Shown here: positions 1-7,556 of the stretch, piece by piece
Numbering within the stretch: the stretch's first letter is position 1
Layout of the letters: every line of letters starts with the position of its first letter
Assembly (NCBI GenBank): GCA_029212505.1
Contig: JARGOS010000012.1
Location: 1-44,390 of the forward strand
Direction of reading: 5' to 3'
Source: Legionellaceae bacterium
GTDB lineage: Bacteria > Pseudomonadota > Gammaproteobacteria > Legionellales > Legionellaceae
Length of the DNA: 44,390 nt
The notes under the pieces: generated by a model
What the model was told of the DNA's origin: nothing
The model's database searches: none
The model's input: the letters and a program-made list of their open reading frames with translations, nothing else
Position numbers and translations under genes: made by a program

Positions 1-7
1 TCGCAAG

Positions 8-52
8 AAGCCCCCACCAGAACGGGTTAGCCGTTTGGTGGTGGGAGTATGT
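8..52 (+). mobile_element. Possible right-end hairpin of an IS200/IS605-type element (partial, window edge)
   Basis: A GC-rich hairpin is seen: CCCACCA at 13-19, G20 and AACGG at 21-25 pair with CCGTT at 31-35, T36 and TGGTGGG at 39-45, with a GG bulge at 37-38 and loop GTTAG. It is preceded by AAGAAGCCC and followed by AGTATGTCAC. That layout (GAAGCCCC, hairpin, GGGAGT, then host DNA) recalls the right end of IS200/IS605 elements, which is also the 3' end of the TnpB guide RNA. The transposase or tnpB would lie left of the window, so this is recognition by pattern only. It could instead be an ordinary stem-loop in the sdaA leader. Confidence 0.4.
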
Positions 53-71
53 CACTTTAAATGGATTTAAT

Positions 72-1448
72 ATGAGCATTAGTTTATTTGATTTATTTTC
101 TATTGGTATAGGTCCCTCGAGTTCACATACCGTGGGGCCTATGGCAGCTGCCAATCAATTTTTAGTGCAACTTGATAAAGCAGGTAAGCTGAATCTTGTG
201 CACCGCCTAAAAACCGAACTTTACGGCTCGCTTGCATTAACCGGCAAAGGGCATGGCACCGATAAGGCGATATTAAACGGCTTAGAAGGTCACGCACCCG
301 AAACGGTCGACCCCAGCATCATGGTGCCTCGTATGCAGGCGATTATTCACGATAAAACATTAAATCTTGCAGGCAAACACTGCATCGCTTTTGATCTTGC
401 AAACGATTTGGTGTTATTTCAAAAAGAAACACTGCCTAAACACACCAACGGCCTGCGTTTTACGGCCTATGATGCACAGCATCATCGAATAATAAGCCAA
501 GTTTATTATTCGATTGGCGGTGGCTTTATCGTCACAGAAGAAGATTTTGGTCTTGATCAACCCGACCAAGTCGACCTACCCTACCCGTTTGATACCGCTG
601 AAGAACTGCTCACGCTATGCAAACAACATCAGCTTTCGATTGCTGAGTTAATGCTTAAAAATGAACGCGCGTGGCGCAGCACAAAAGATATTCATGCCGG
701 TATTTTAGAACTCGCCAACGTCATGAGTGATTGTATTGAGCAGGGCTTTCAAAACGAAGGCATACTTCCCGGCGGCCTTCAAGTGAAACGCCGCGCTCCG
801 GATTTGTATCAAAAATTAAACGAAAAACAAAACACGCAACACACCGATACCAGCTCCGATGTTTTAAATCGTTTGAATCTTTATGCAATGGCCGTTAACG
901 AAGAAAATGCTGCGGGTGGGCGCATTGTGACGGCCCCCACCAACGGCGCGGCTGGCATTATTCCCGCCGTCCTGCGCTACGCACAAAAGGCCCATGGCTA
1001 TACATCCAACGAGGCTATTTACACGTATTTATTAACCGCAACGGCGATCGGAATATTATACAAAAAAGGGGCTTCAATTTCAGGTGCCGAAGTAGGTTGC
1101 CAGGGTGAAATTGGCGTAGCTTCATCGATGGCAGCAGGCGCATTCACCGCGCTCTTAGGGGGCTCAATCGATCAAATCGAAAACGCCGCTGAAATCGCGA
1201 TGGAACACCATTTGGGCATGACGTGCGATCCGGTCATGGGCTTAGTGCAAATCCCCTGCATCGAGCGCAACGCCATGGGGGCCGTCAAAGCCGTGAATGC
1301 CTCGCGTATGGCGCTCATGGGTGACGGCCAACATTATGTCTCACTCGATAAAGTGATTAAAACCATGCTGCAAACGGGCCAAGACATGCAGAGTATTTAT
1401 AAAGAAACTTCGCTCGGCGGTTTGGCTGTAAACTTTCCTGAGTGCTGA
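72..1448 (+). CDS. sdaA: L-serine dehydratase, iron-sulfur dependent, single chain
   Basis: Deaminates L-serine to pyruvate and ammonia using an oxygen-sensitive [4Fe-4S] cluster in the cytoplasm. The 458-residue protein has the full single-chain layout: an N-terminal beta domain beginning [17 protein letters not shown] and a C-terminal alpha domain. Cys343 (GCQGE), Cys385 (TCDPVMG) and Cys396 (PCIERN) are all present; by my count they coincide with the E. coli SdaA cluster-ligand positions. Length is normal (E. coli about 454). The start ATG sits only about 20 bases after the possible IS605-type end, so its promoter may be displaced or supplied by the upstream element. Neighbours are unrelated. 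Identification is firm. Confidence 0.95.
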   Translation: MSISLFDLFSIGIGPSSSHTVGPMAAANQFLVQLDKAGKLNLVHRLKTELYGSLALTGKGHGTDKAILNGLEGHAPETVDPSIMVPRMQAIIHDKTLNLAGKHCIAFDLANDLVLFQKETLPKHTNGLRFTAYDAQHHRIISQVYYSIGGGFIVTEEDFGLDQPDQVDLPYPFDTAEELLTLCKQHQLSIAELMLKNERAWRSTKDIHAGILELANVMSDCIEQGFQNEGILPGGLQVKRRAPDLYQKLNEKQNTQHTDTSSDVLNRLNLYAMAVNEENAAGGRIVTAPTNGAAGIIPAVLRYAQKAHGYTSNEAIYTYLLTATAIGILYKKGASISGAEVGCQGEIGVASSMAAGAFTALLGGSIDQIENAAEIAMEHHLGMTCDPVMGLVQIPCIERNAMGAVKAVNASRMALMGDGQHYVSLDKVIKTMLQTGQDMQSIYKETSLGGLAVNFPEC

Positions 1449-1461
1449 TTTTCAGCAAGAC

Positions 1462-2613
1462 CTAACCGTATTGCTGCAAATAGGTCACCACGTCACCTTC
1501 TGGAATATTGGGCAGAAGCATTTGGTCTTTTTTAGGGAGCGGTGACTTATACTGACTCCAACTCCAATAGTCCGTGCCAATATAATACGGACTTTTGGCT
1601 TGCGCCATCATGATCGCGCGTGCAGCCTTCATGTAACCCACTTGCGTAATCCCATCAGGCGTATAATCTTTTTGTAATTTAAAATTAGGTGGCGGAATAT
1701 TCCCATCATAAAATCCAAATTGATTAAATTCAGAAAAGCTAGACGCTGCAGGAATCACCACCGTATACGGTATTTTGTTTTCTTTTGAGGCCGCATCCAT
1801 GGCCATCAGCATACCGGTGACGCTGGCTGTATAAGCGTGCATGCTCACCGGTACGGGAGGCTGCACATCGCCTACATCATAACCCGACACGGCCGCGTAA
1901 CCATTATCGCCAAAAGCCGACGCCAAGGCACCCCAATCACTGATTTTATGCGGACTTAAAAAAGCAGCAAACACACGCCCACCCGGATGCTTTTCATCCA
2001 CACATGATGCGCTTGCAAAGCGACGCGAGATTTCTTTATAAAAAGCAAACTGTCCTGGCGAACTAATATCCAACGGCTCTAAATCAAAAAACACACCATC
2101 AACCTTAGGATCGGCACAAATCGTATCAGCAACTAAATCTGCTGTTTTTGTTCCGACCGAGCTATAACTTAAGGCTTTTAATAAACTACTTTTTGTACTG
2201 CCATCAATGATTGCCATAATCGTTGCTTCTGGAAATTCTGCGCGATACGCTGCAACCGAATCTTTGCCGTACCCAGAAGGTGCATTATAATACACAAACA
2301 CATTTTGCTTAGGGCCCGAATAAATACAGTCATCGTTAAGACCCGTGCAGTACATTTCGATATCACCTGAATACGGATACAAGCGTGAAATTTGCGCGCC
2401 TTTTTTAGCTCCAGCATTAAACGCTTTGATATTATCTTTCCACTGACCCGGATCATTCGTTCGTGTTGAATTCGGACCCGATGGCTGCGTGACATCGTAC
2501 ACTAAAGCGCCGTGGCCAGCTGCCGGTACAGCTGCCATAACCACACTGGATGATGCTGCACCACAAACCAGACTTAACGCACCGAGAACCTGCTTTATTC
2601 GCGTACCTAACAT
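1462..2613 (-). CDS. Secreted GH18-like (TIM-barrel) protein with altered catalytic motif
   Basis: A predicted exported protein of 383 residues. The ATG at 2613 is preferred because GGGAG lies 8 bases before it; a GTG nine bases upstream is too close to that site. The N-terminus has a basic stretch, a hydrophobic core and an Ala-rich cleavage region ending near VVMAAVP, a Sec signal peptide. Around residues 172-179 it reads DGVFFDLEP, which resembles the GH18 chitinase motif DGxDxDxE with the middle Asp replaced by Phe while the last Asp and Glu remain. Other barrel-like strands (VFVYYNAP, TIMAIIDG, VFAAFLSPH, YTVVIPAAS) fit a TIM barrel. Substrate is unknown; it may be a weak glycosidase or a binding protein. 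It is followed convergently by sdaA. Confidence 0.6.
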   Translation of the reverse strand: MLGTRIKQVLGALSLVCGAASSSVVMAAVPAAGHGALVYDVTQPSGPNSTRTNDPGQWKDNIKAFNAGAKKGAQISRLYPYSGDIEMYCTGLNDDCIYSGPKQNVFVYYNAPSGYGKDSVAAYRAEFPEATIMAIIDGSTKSSLLKALSYSSVGTKTADLVADTICADPKVDGVFFDLEPLDISSPGQFAFYKEISRRFASASCVDEKHPGGRVFAAFLSPHKISDWGALASAFGDNGYAAVSGYDVGDVQPPVPVSMHAYTASVTGMLMAMDAASKENKIPYTVVIPAASSFSEFNQFGFYDGNIPPPNFKLQKDYTPDGITQVGYMKAARAIMMAQAKSPYYIGTDYWSWSQYKSPLPKKDQMLLPNIPEGDVVTYLQQYG

Positions 2614-2646
2614 ACCTAGCACTCCCTGTTTTATTCTAGGAAAAAT

Positions 2647-3426
2647 TTAGGAAAAATATTTATTGATCGTAAGATTAAACCCTTGCTCAAGCAGTTGCAT
2701 TTGTCCAAAAAACTTACTGTAGTAGCTTGTTGAATGGGTTCTAAAATAAATCGGTGAAATATCTGTTGTTGGGCTTACAATCAAGTTGTATGACAGGTCG
2801 ATGGCAAATCGATGCGGCAATACATACTCAAAACCGAGCTGCCCCGCACCACCCCATACCGTTTTTTGACTGCTTTTTTCGGTGTATTGAAAATTGAGTG
2901 CCGTGCTTTCTAAAAGATTACCGCGTAACTCGTTTTTAATGCCGGTTACCGCAGGCCCAAACCCTAAATAAACCATCCAATGGGGAACAAACTGATACCC
3001 AGCCTCCAGCGTCAGAAAAAATTCTTGAACAAGCGTGGTATGAAAATCAGCTTGCTGATACGTACCGTTTTGAAACGTGCCTGACCATGCAATTTTTGAA
3101 TGCTGCACACCGAGGTATTTATACAAGCCTTTTACACCAACCAACCATGCACGATCTAAGCTGTGTAAATAGCTAGCATTCACCACAGGGCTCAGGCTAC
3201 TTTTAATATCATCGCCACGAAAATACTCCGTCACCGAGGGGAACGGGGACACCATGGTGACATCCGTCCATTTCTTACTATTCGTATTGACATAGCCTGC
3301 TCCCAGTCCAAACGATAGCCCATCAAAACTCGGCGTGCTTCCCATCGTGCCAGCGTAAAGCGTTGCAGAACTGGATATCAATAAACAACTCAGTAAATTT
3401 ACACGCAAAGTTTGCTTAAATAACAT
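2647..3426 (-). CDS. Outer-membrane beta-barrel protein, Opa/OmpA-barrel-like
   Basis: A 259-residue protein with a Sec signal peptide (hydrophobic segment LLSCLLISSSATLYA, cleavage after Ala about residue 25). It then shows alternating aromatic and glycine-rich strands typical of small outer-membrane barrels, such as LSFGLGAGYVNTN, WLVGVKGLYKYLG, LEAGYQFVPHWMVYLGFG, GGAGQLGFEYVLPHRFAIDLSYN and a final FNLTINKYFS. The last strand ends YFS rather than the usual terminal Phe or Trp. The start ATG follows AGGGAT at good spacing. Related porin-like or surface-antigen barrels are common in Legionellales. It lies 33 bases upstream of the GH18-like gene on the same strand and may share its transcript. 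The function is not predictable. Confidence 0.7.
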   Translation of the reverse strand: MLFKQTLRVNLLSCLLISSSATLYAGTMGSTPSFDGLSFGLGAGYVNTNSKKWTDVTMVSPFPSVTEYFRGDDIKSSLSPVVNASYLHSLDRAWLVGVKGLYKYLGVQHSKIAWSGTFQNGTYQQADFHTTLVQEFFLTLEAGYQFVPHWMVYLGFGPAVTGIKNELRGNLLESTALNFQYTEKSSQKTVWGGAGQLGFEYVLPHRFAIDLSYNLIVSPTTDISPIYFRTHSTSYYSKFFGQMQLLEQGFNLTINKYFS

Positions 3427-3443
3427 GCTTTATATCCCTATAT

Positions 3444-3986
3444 TTATATTGCTACACCACACTCCAGCATTTCCCTCATTGTTTCAAGTTGTTCAACAAT
3501 TCTTGGTGACGCTTCATACCTACGCATGTTCGGATATTTCACATCGGGGTGCTCAGCATCACGGTAAATTGCATAACTCGCAAATAATCCAACAACGCCT
3601 AAGAGTAACGGCCCTGCAAGCACACACGCGATGGACAGCACCCACACAGCCCAACTGAGGGTTACCATAGCCTGACTCAAACGAGAAGGTTGATGCGAAT
3701 CACCTGCCTTTAACTTCATGTCATGAATCAAACGACCATACGCCTCCGGCGTCACCTCACCTTTTAGAAAACCTTCGGTTTGTTTTATCGCTTTGATTAA
3801 CGCCACCGTAGGCACACACGCCTCTTGATGCAACACGTCCATTTCACGAAGAAAATTGTCGATGGGTGGATGAAAAAGTTCTGCCATCTGCCTTTGATAA
3901 GCAGTTAATTGCTCATGTGCATGATGATATTCATGCACGATTCGCGCGCGCTCTTCTTGCAACGATAACGATCTACTAAAAAACAT
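3444..3986 (-). CDS. Hypothetical protein with paired membrane helices
   Basis: Not recognised. The ATG at 3986 is favoured because GGGAG lies 10 bases upstream, whereas the TTG at 3995 overlaps that site. The 180-residue product has an N-terminal helical, charged half (EERARIVHEYHHAHEQLTAY, then a heptad-like stretch to about residue 85). A strongly hydrophobic segment of about 40 residues follows (MVTLSWAVWVLSIACVLAGP then LLLGVVGLFASYAIY), long enough for a helical hairpin, and then a charged C-terminal tail with RIVEQLETMREMLE. No signal peptide is evident. It sits directly upstream of the outer-membrane barrel gene on the same strand, with 17 bases between them, so co-transcription is possible. 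Confidence 0.55.
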   Translation of the reverse strand: MFFSRSLSLQEERARIVHEYHHAHEQLTAYQRQMAELFHPPIDNFLREMDVLHQEACVPTVALIKAIKQTEGFLKGEVTPEAYGRLIHDMKLKAGDSHQPSRLSQAMVTLSWAVWVLSIACVLAGPLLLGVVGLFASYAIYRDAEHPDVKYPNMRRYEASPRIVEQLETMREMLECGVAI

Positions 3987-4123
3987 CGACAACAAGCTCC
4001 CTAAATTATAAAAATTAAATCACATATTTTACTATCCTATACATTTTCTTCATCATCGTCCATGTTGCTCTTTTTATCATATTCTTGGATAATTAAGCAG
4101 ATTTTAAACTTGAGTAATATCAG

Positions 4124-4393
4124 ATGTCTAACTTAATATTTTGCAGTAAACTAAAACAAGATCTTGAACAAATGGATGCACCTCCGTTTCCTGGCCCCCT
4201 CGGTGATAAGATTTTTAACGAAATATCGCAAACAGCGTGGCAGCAATGGCTACAACACCAGACCATGTTGATTAACGAATATCGTTTGGCGTTAATTGAC
4301 CCTAAAGCGCGAACTTTTTTACAAGAAGAGATGGAAAAATACTTTTTTGGCGAAGGTTCAACACCTCCAGCAGGATTTTCAGAAAAAAATTAA
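4124..4393 (+). CDS. yggX: Probable Fe(2+)-trafficking protein YggX
   Basis: An 89-residue protein matching the YggX family along its whole length: [14 protein letters not shown] with the conserved Cys7, [29 protein letters not shown] and a C-terminal [12 protein letters not shown]. coli YggX is about 91 residues. Family members help protect and repair iron-sulfur clusters under oxidative stress and are thought to handle labile iron, though the mechanism is debated. In many gammaproteobacteria the gene follows mutY; here mutY is not adjacent, and a divergent membrane protein gene lies upstream. The tRNA-Phe promoter starts nine bases after the stop codon. Confidence 0.92.
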   Translation: MSNLIFCSKLKQDLEQMDAPPFPGPLGDKIFNEISQTAWQQWLQHQTMLINEYRLALIDPKARTFLQEEMEKYFFGEGSTPPAGFSEKN

Positions 4394-4401
4394 ATTTTTA
4401 C

Positions 4402-4430
4402 TTGACTCCAAGGCTCACACAGCGTTTAAT
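4402..4430 (+). promoter_or_regulatory. Sigma-70 promoter of tRNA-Phe
   Basis: TTGACT at 4402-4407 and TTTAAT at 4425-4430 are separated by exactly 17 bases. The -10 is followed by the GC-rich stretch ACGCGC, a discriminator typical of stringently controlled stable-RNA promoters. The predicted start is only a few bases before the tRNA. Confidence 0.75.
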
Positions 4431-4441
4431 ACGCGCTGAGT

Positions 4442-4517
<76 letters not shown>

Positions 4518-4569
4518 TATCCGTAAAACTTCCTGCATCAATCAAAGCCAACATGTCATTACAAAAAAA

Positions 4570-4598
4570 TTGACCCGAGAGACTAATTAAAGTACACT
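4570..4598 (+). promoter_or_regulatory. Sigma-70 promoter of the orphan gene at 4682
   Basis: TTGACC at 4570-4575 and TACACT at 4593-4598 are spaced by 17 bases, close to consensus. Transcription would start near 4605 and give a leader of about 75 bases that is rich in A and T. A GAGG ribosome site at 4669-4672 lies 9 bases before the ATG at 4682. Confidence 0.65.
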
Positions 4599-4681
4599 AA
4601 TCTATTATTTTATTTTAATTTAATTTTAAGGATGATAAAAAGTAGATAGGAGCATCTAGCATCTCAACGAGGCAATATCCT

Positions 4682-5374
4682 ATGTTTTTTTGTAAAAAAA
4701 CAACCATGTCACTCTATATTACACATGGCTCCCCCTTGGTCATGAAAGGTGTTGCACGCACACACTCTCAACATGAACCCCATCTTATCGTCATATGCTC
4801 CTACCTTGCTGGCGAAAAAATCTATGGTATTAAAAACATCGATCCATTAATTATCAAAATCACTCAAGCAGGCAATAAAAACAGAGAAAAACTTGTTCAT
4901 CTCGCTCAACATCATCAACAACCTCTTACCCAAACAGAATTTAATTCTTTTATCCATGAAATTAAAACATATTTCAAAATAAATCATATTAACCTATGTG
5001 CCGATGGTAATTTGTTTCATGGTAATACAGCAAGCGTATCAGATGAGCTATGTGATTTAGTCCAAACTCTCAAGCCTCAGAGCCTGTTTTTATTTTCAGA
5101 AACACCGGAATGTGTCGAGGATGCACGCAATTATTTGAATCGACGCCTCACAAATAATCACGTTCAATTGCCACGTTACCGCTTAAACGGAGCTGCTACG
5201 TCACGTCAATACTTAGCAGAAATAATACGACAAGAAAAAATTAATCCAACCATGATTCCTGTGCACCGCGGATGCCTTGATTTTTTTTCTCAAAAAAAAA
5301 AATACCGAGATGCGACAGTGGTTCCAGAGGAAACCACACCAAGCCTCACGATTATGAGGAGCTCCGTTTATTAA
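4682..5374 (+). CDS. Orphan protein of unknown function, lysine/asparagine/histidine-rich
   Basis: Not recognised. The 230-residue product has no signal peptide or membrane segment and shows alternating hydrophobic strands and helices (LIVICSYLA, INLCADGNLF, SLFLFSETPE), suggesting a compact alpha/beta fold of cytosolic or translocated type. The start ATG has GAGG at 9-base spacing and a strong promoter. The gene is visibly more AT-rich than its neighbours and contains a run of eight T, a CTC, then eleven A near 5281-5302, a slippage-prone tract inside the C-terminal quarter. It is wedged between tRNA-Phe and the glutamate synthase-like gene, with which it converges seven bases apart. Position beside a tRNA and biased composition suggest acquisition; a secreted effector role is only a guess. 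Confidence 0.6.
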   Translation: MFFCKKTTMSLYITHGSPLVMKGVARTHSQHEPHLIVICSYLAGEKIYGIKNIDPLIIKITQAGNKNREKLVHLAQHHQQPLTQTEFNSFIHEIKTYFKINHINLCADGNLFHGNTASVSDELCDLVQTLKPQSLFLFSETPECVEDARNYLNRRLTNNHVQLPRYRLNGAATSRQYLAEIIRQEKINPTMIPVHRGCLDFFSQKKKYRDATVVPEETTPSLTIMRSSVY

Positions 5375-5381
5375 AAGCGAT

Positions 5382-6953
5382 CTAAAAGCGATCGAACGAT
5401 GACTCAAGCCAAGGCGCCACATAGTTATCTGGTATGTTTTTTCCTAACAACTGCCCTGGCTCAAGATACTGATACAATTCACGCAAGGTAAGCACTTGAT
5501 TATGTGCCACACGTCGCATCACATGAGCCGGCGTGAGCGCCTCCGGTGTCTCAAGACCCATGCTACCTAACAAATCTAAAAAACTTTTTATCGTATTTTG
5601 ATGAAACTGCTTCACGCGATGCTTTTTATCTTTCACCACCAAACCCCGCTCTAAGCGCTTATTTTGTGTCGCAACACCGGTTGGACACGTGTTTGCATGG
5701 CATTGTTTTGATTGAATACAGCCAATGCTCATCATCATGGTGCGTGCTGCATGACATAAATCCGCTCCCATCGCTAAATGGGCAATCAAATCAAACCCTG
5801 TTGTGATTTTACCGCTGCAGATAATACGTATTTTGTCGCGCAAATGCGTACCAACCAAAGCATTATGAACAAAAATAAGCGCAGGCTCTAATGCTTCACC
5901 TAAACGATTGGTGTATTCCAGCGGTGCCGCGCCTGTGCCGCCTTCCGCACCATCGACCGTAATAAAATCAGGATATATTTCGAGCTCCCTCATGGCTTTA
6001 CATAGACCCAAAAACTCACTTTTTCGGCCGATGCATAATTTAAAACCCACAGGTTTACCCCCTGATAAATCTCGCAAGTGCTGTATAAATAAAATCAAGC
6101 CTTTGGGCGAATCAAATGCTGAATGTGCTGGAGGTGAAATCACATCGTGCCCCATGGGTACTCTACGTACATCGGCGATTTCTTGTGTTAACTTAACCGC
6201 CGGTAAAATACCGCCATGCGAAGGCTTAGCACCTTGAGAGAGCTTGATTTCTATCATTTTAACTTCTGGACGGCTGGCTTCTTTTTCAAATAATTTATCA
6301 CAAAAATGCCCGTTTTTATCTCGACAACCAAAATACCCGGTACCCACCTGAAAAATAAGATCGCCTCCTTGAAGATGATGTGAACTTAAACCACCCTCGC
6401 CCGTGTTATGCGCAAAATTCCCCAGTGCCGCGCCTTGATTGAGCGCCATAATCGCTCGTGAAGATAAAGCACCAAAACTCATGGCCGAAATATTTAAACG
6501 CGATGCATCGTAAGGCTGCTTGCAAGCATCACCCCCGACCCGAATACGCGCACCAGATTCTGGAGCAATTTTAGGGGCGAGCGAGTGCTCTGCCCAGGTG
6601 TAACCAACTTCTAATATATCGCGCTCGGTCCCAAACGGAACGGTATCACGTATATTTTTAGCCCGCTCGTAAATTAAAGAACGAATTTCACGATTAAACG
6701 GCCGCTCTGCTTCATCATCAGCAATAAAATATTGCCGAATTTCAGGTCCAAAAAATTCTAAAATATAACGCATGTGCCCAAGGATCGGGAAATTACGTAA
6801 AATGGCATGCTTGGTTTGCGTCACATCATAAAGCCACAAACCAAGCAAAGGGAAGAGCACAAAAAGAAACCATCGAATATCATGCAACATTGTTAATGCA
6901 AGGAAAACAGCTAACAGCACAGCCCCTAGCGCAAGATACCACGGTCTTCGCAT
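5382..6953 (-). CDS. Membrane-anchored FMN-binding glutamate synthase-like protein
   Basis: A 523-residue member of the GltB2/archaeal-type glutamate synthase domain family. It is not a full GOGAT: the amidotransferase and GXGXG domains are absent. Residues 1-45 hold two hydrophobic segments (WYLALGAVLLAVFLALTM and WFLFVLFPLLGLWLY). The synthase barrel follows, with MSFGALSSRAIMALNQGA, GEGGLS, SQGAKPSHGG, HSAFDSPKGL, a VDGAEGGTGAAP loop for FMN phosphate and the cysteine cluster CxxxxxCxxxxC in CIQSKQCHANTCPTGVATQ, which binds a [3Fe-4S] centre in glutamate synthases. The start ATG follows AAGGAT. The physiological electron donor and substrate of these stand-alone proteins are uncertain. An APRT-like fragment lies just upstream on the same strand. 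Confidence 0.88.
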   Translation of the reverse strand: MRRPWYLALGAVLLAVFLALTMLHDIRWFLFVLFPLLGLWLYDVTQTKHAILRNFPILGHMRYILEFFGPEIRQYFIADDEAERPFNREIRSLIYERAKNIRDTVPFGTERDILEVGYTWAEHSLAPKIAPESGARIRVGGDACKQPYDASRLNISAMSFGALSSRAIMALNQGAALGNFAHNTGEGGLSSHHLQGGDLIFQVGTGYFGCRDKNGHFCDKLFEKEASRPEVKMIEIKLSQGAKPSHGGILPAVKLTQEIADVRRVPMGHDVISPPAHSAFDSPKGLILFIQHLRDLSGGKPVGFKLCIGRKSEFLGLCKAMRELEIYPDFITVDGAEGGTGAAPLEYTNRLGEALEPALIFVHNALVGTHLRDKIRIICSGKITTGFDLIAHLAMGADLCHAARTMMMSIGCIQSKQCHANTCPTGVATQNKRLERGLVVKDKKHRVKQFHQNTIKSFLDLLGSMGLETPEALTPAHVMRRVAHNQVLTLRELYQYLEPGQLLGKNIPDNYVAPWLESSFDRF

Positions 6954-7032
6954 GATTATATCCTTATAATAAATGCATCAAGTTTTATATAGTTTTAGCA
7001 TGAATTTAGCTTTAATTACACTTGCACCAGAA

Positions 7033-7308
7033 TTAAAGCACTTTCTTTAAATATTTGCCTAATGTTTTATTGGGTGATTGAATCATATCCAAAAACAAAT
7101 ACCCTCGTGATGCAATACCTGCAACCCCATCAATAGACTCAATGGTTCCTGAGAGCCCTTGATTAACGGCGCGAGCTAATCGTTCTTGTATCTCAGGAAC
7201 ATCAAAAAAGTGATCTAATACTGCAAAATTCACCCCTTGTTTCGGGTGATCTTTTAATATGCCGCCTTGACGGATAATAATTTCAATTAACTGGCTTGCT
7301 TCTTTCAT
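7033..7308 (-). pseudogene. Truncated adenine phosphoribosyltransferase-like N-terminal fragment
   Basis: A 91-residue frame that aligns with only the N-terminal half of adenine phosphoribosyltransferase. It has IRQGGILKDHPKQGVNF (family: DYPKPGIxF), VLDHFFDVPE, and IDGVAGIASRGYLF (family: IxxVxGxEARGF). APRT enzymes are about 170-180 residues; the part carrying the PRPP loop (VDDxxATGGT) is missing, and I see no trace of it in the 80 bases before the next gene. The intact start (AAGGAA then ATG at 7308) means it may still be translated. It could be a decayed gene or a small stand-alone domain; decay is favoured because a hemE remnant lies just upstream. Confidence 0.55.
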
Positions 7309-7371
7309 TTTATATTTTCCTTCGTATTTAAATTCGATAGAAAAATGATAAAGCTAAAGTAGAACCCAAAC

Positions 7372-7392
7372 ACTCCGTATTAATTACGGGGT
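7372..7392. other. Stem-loop between gene remnants
   Basis: ACTCCGTA at 7372-7379 and TACGGGGT at 7385-7392 form an 8-bp stem with one G-T pair and loop TTAAT. There is no T-tract on either strand, so it is not a standard terminator. The role is unknown. Confidence 0.35.
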
Positions 7393-7400
7393 CTAAACGT

Positions 7401-7485
7401 TTAAAGCATATCCTCATGATACACAGGACTCAAAGCATGAACAGCATCCACCATGGCGGTTACTTGACCGCTCAAATAAAAATCA
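7401..7485 (-). pseudogene. hemE 3'-end remnant with internal deletion
   Basis: Read on the minus strand this segment gives DFYLSGQVTAMVDAVHALSPVYHEDML and a stop. It joins the YLSGQVAA stretch from the middle of the intact hemE (gene at 9167-10231) to that gene's C-terminus AAMIDAVHALSPAYHE. Over a 48-base stretch beginning CCTCATGATAC, 39 bases match the true hemE end by my count. In the intact gene the two joined regions each carry GTxGCCGC, so a deletion between short direct repeats can explain the junction. It has no usable start and is far too short to work. Together with the real hemE end it flanks the J-domain gene in direct orientation. Confidence 0.7.
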
Positions 7486-7556
7486 CTAAGTACAAACCCT
7501 TTTCTTTTGATTTAAAAAAGTGTACAATGATTTTTTTTTGTTATCGGTAAATTAGT

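Noticed and set aside
1444-1456. GCTGA-TTT-TCAGC hairpin at the sdaA stop as a terminator
   Set aside because: The stem is five bases with a three-base loop and no T-run follows.
5281-5302. T8-CTC-A11 tract as an intrinsic terminator for the glutamate synthase-like gene
   Set aside because: The stem would be only A-T pairs and it lies inside the coding region of the gene at 4682, so it is noted only as a slippage-prone tract.
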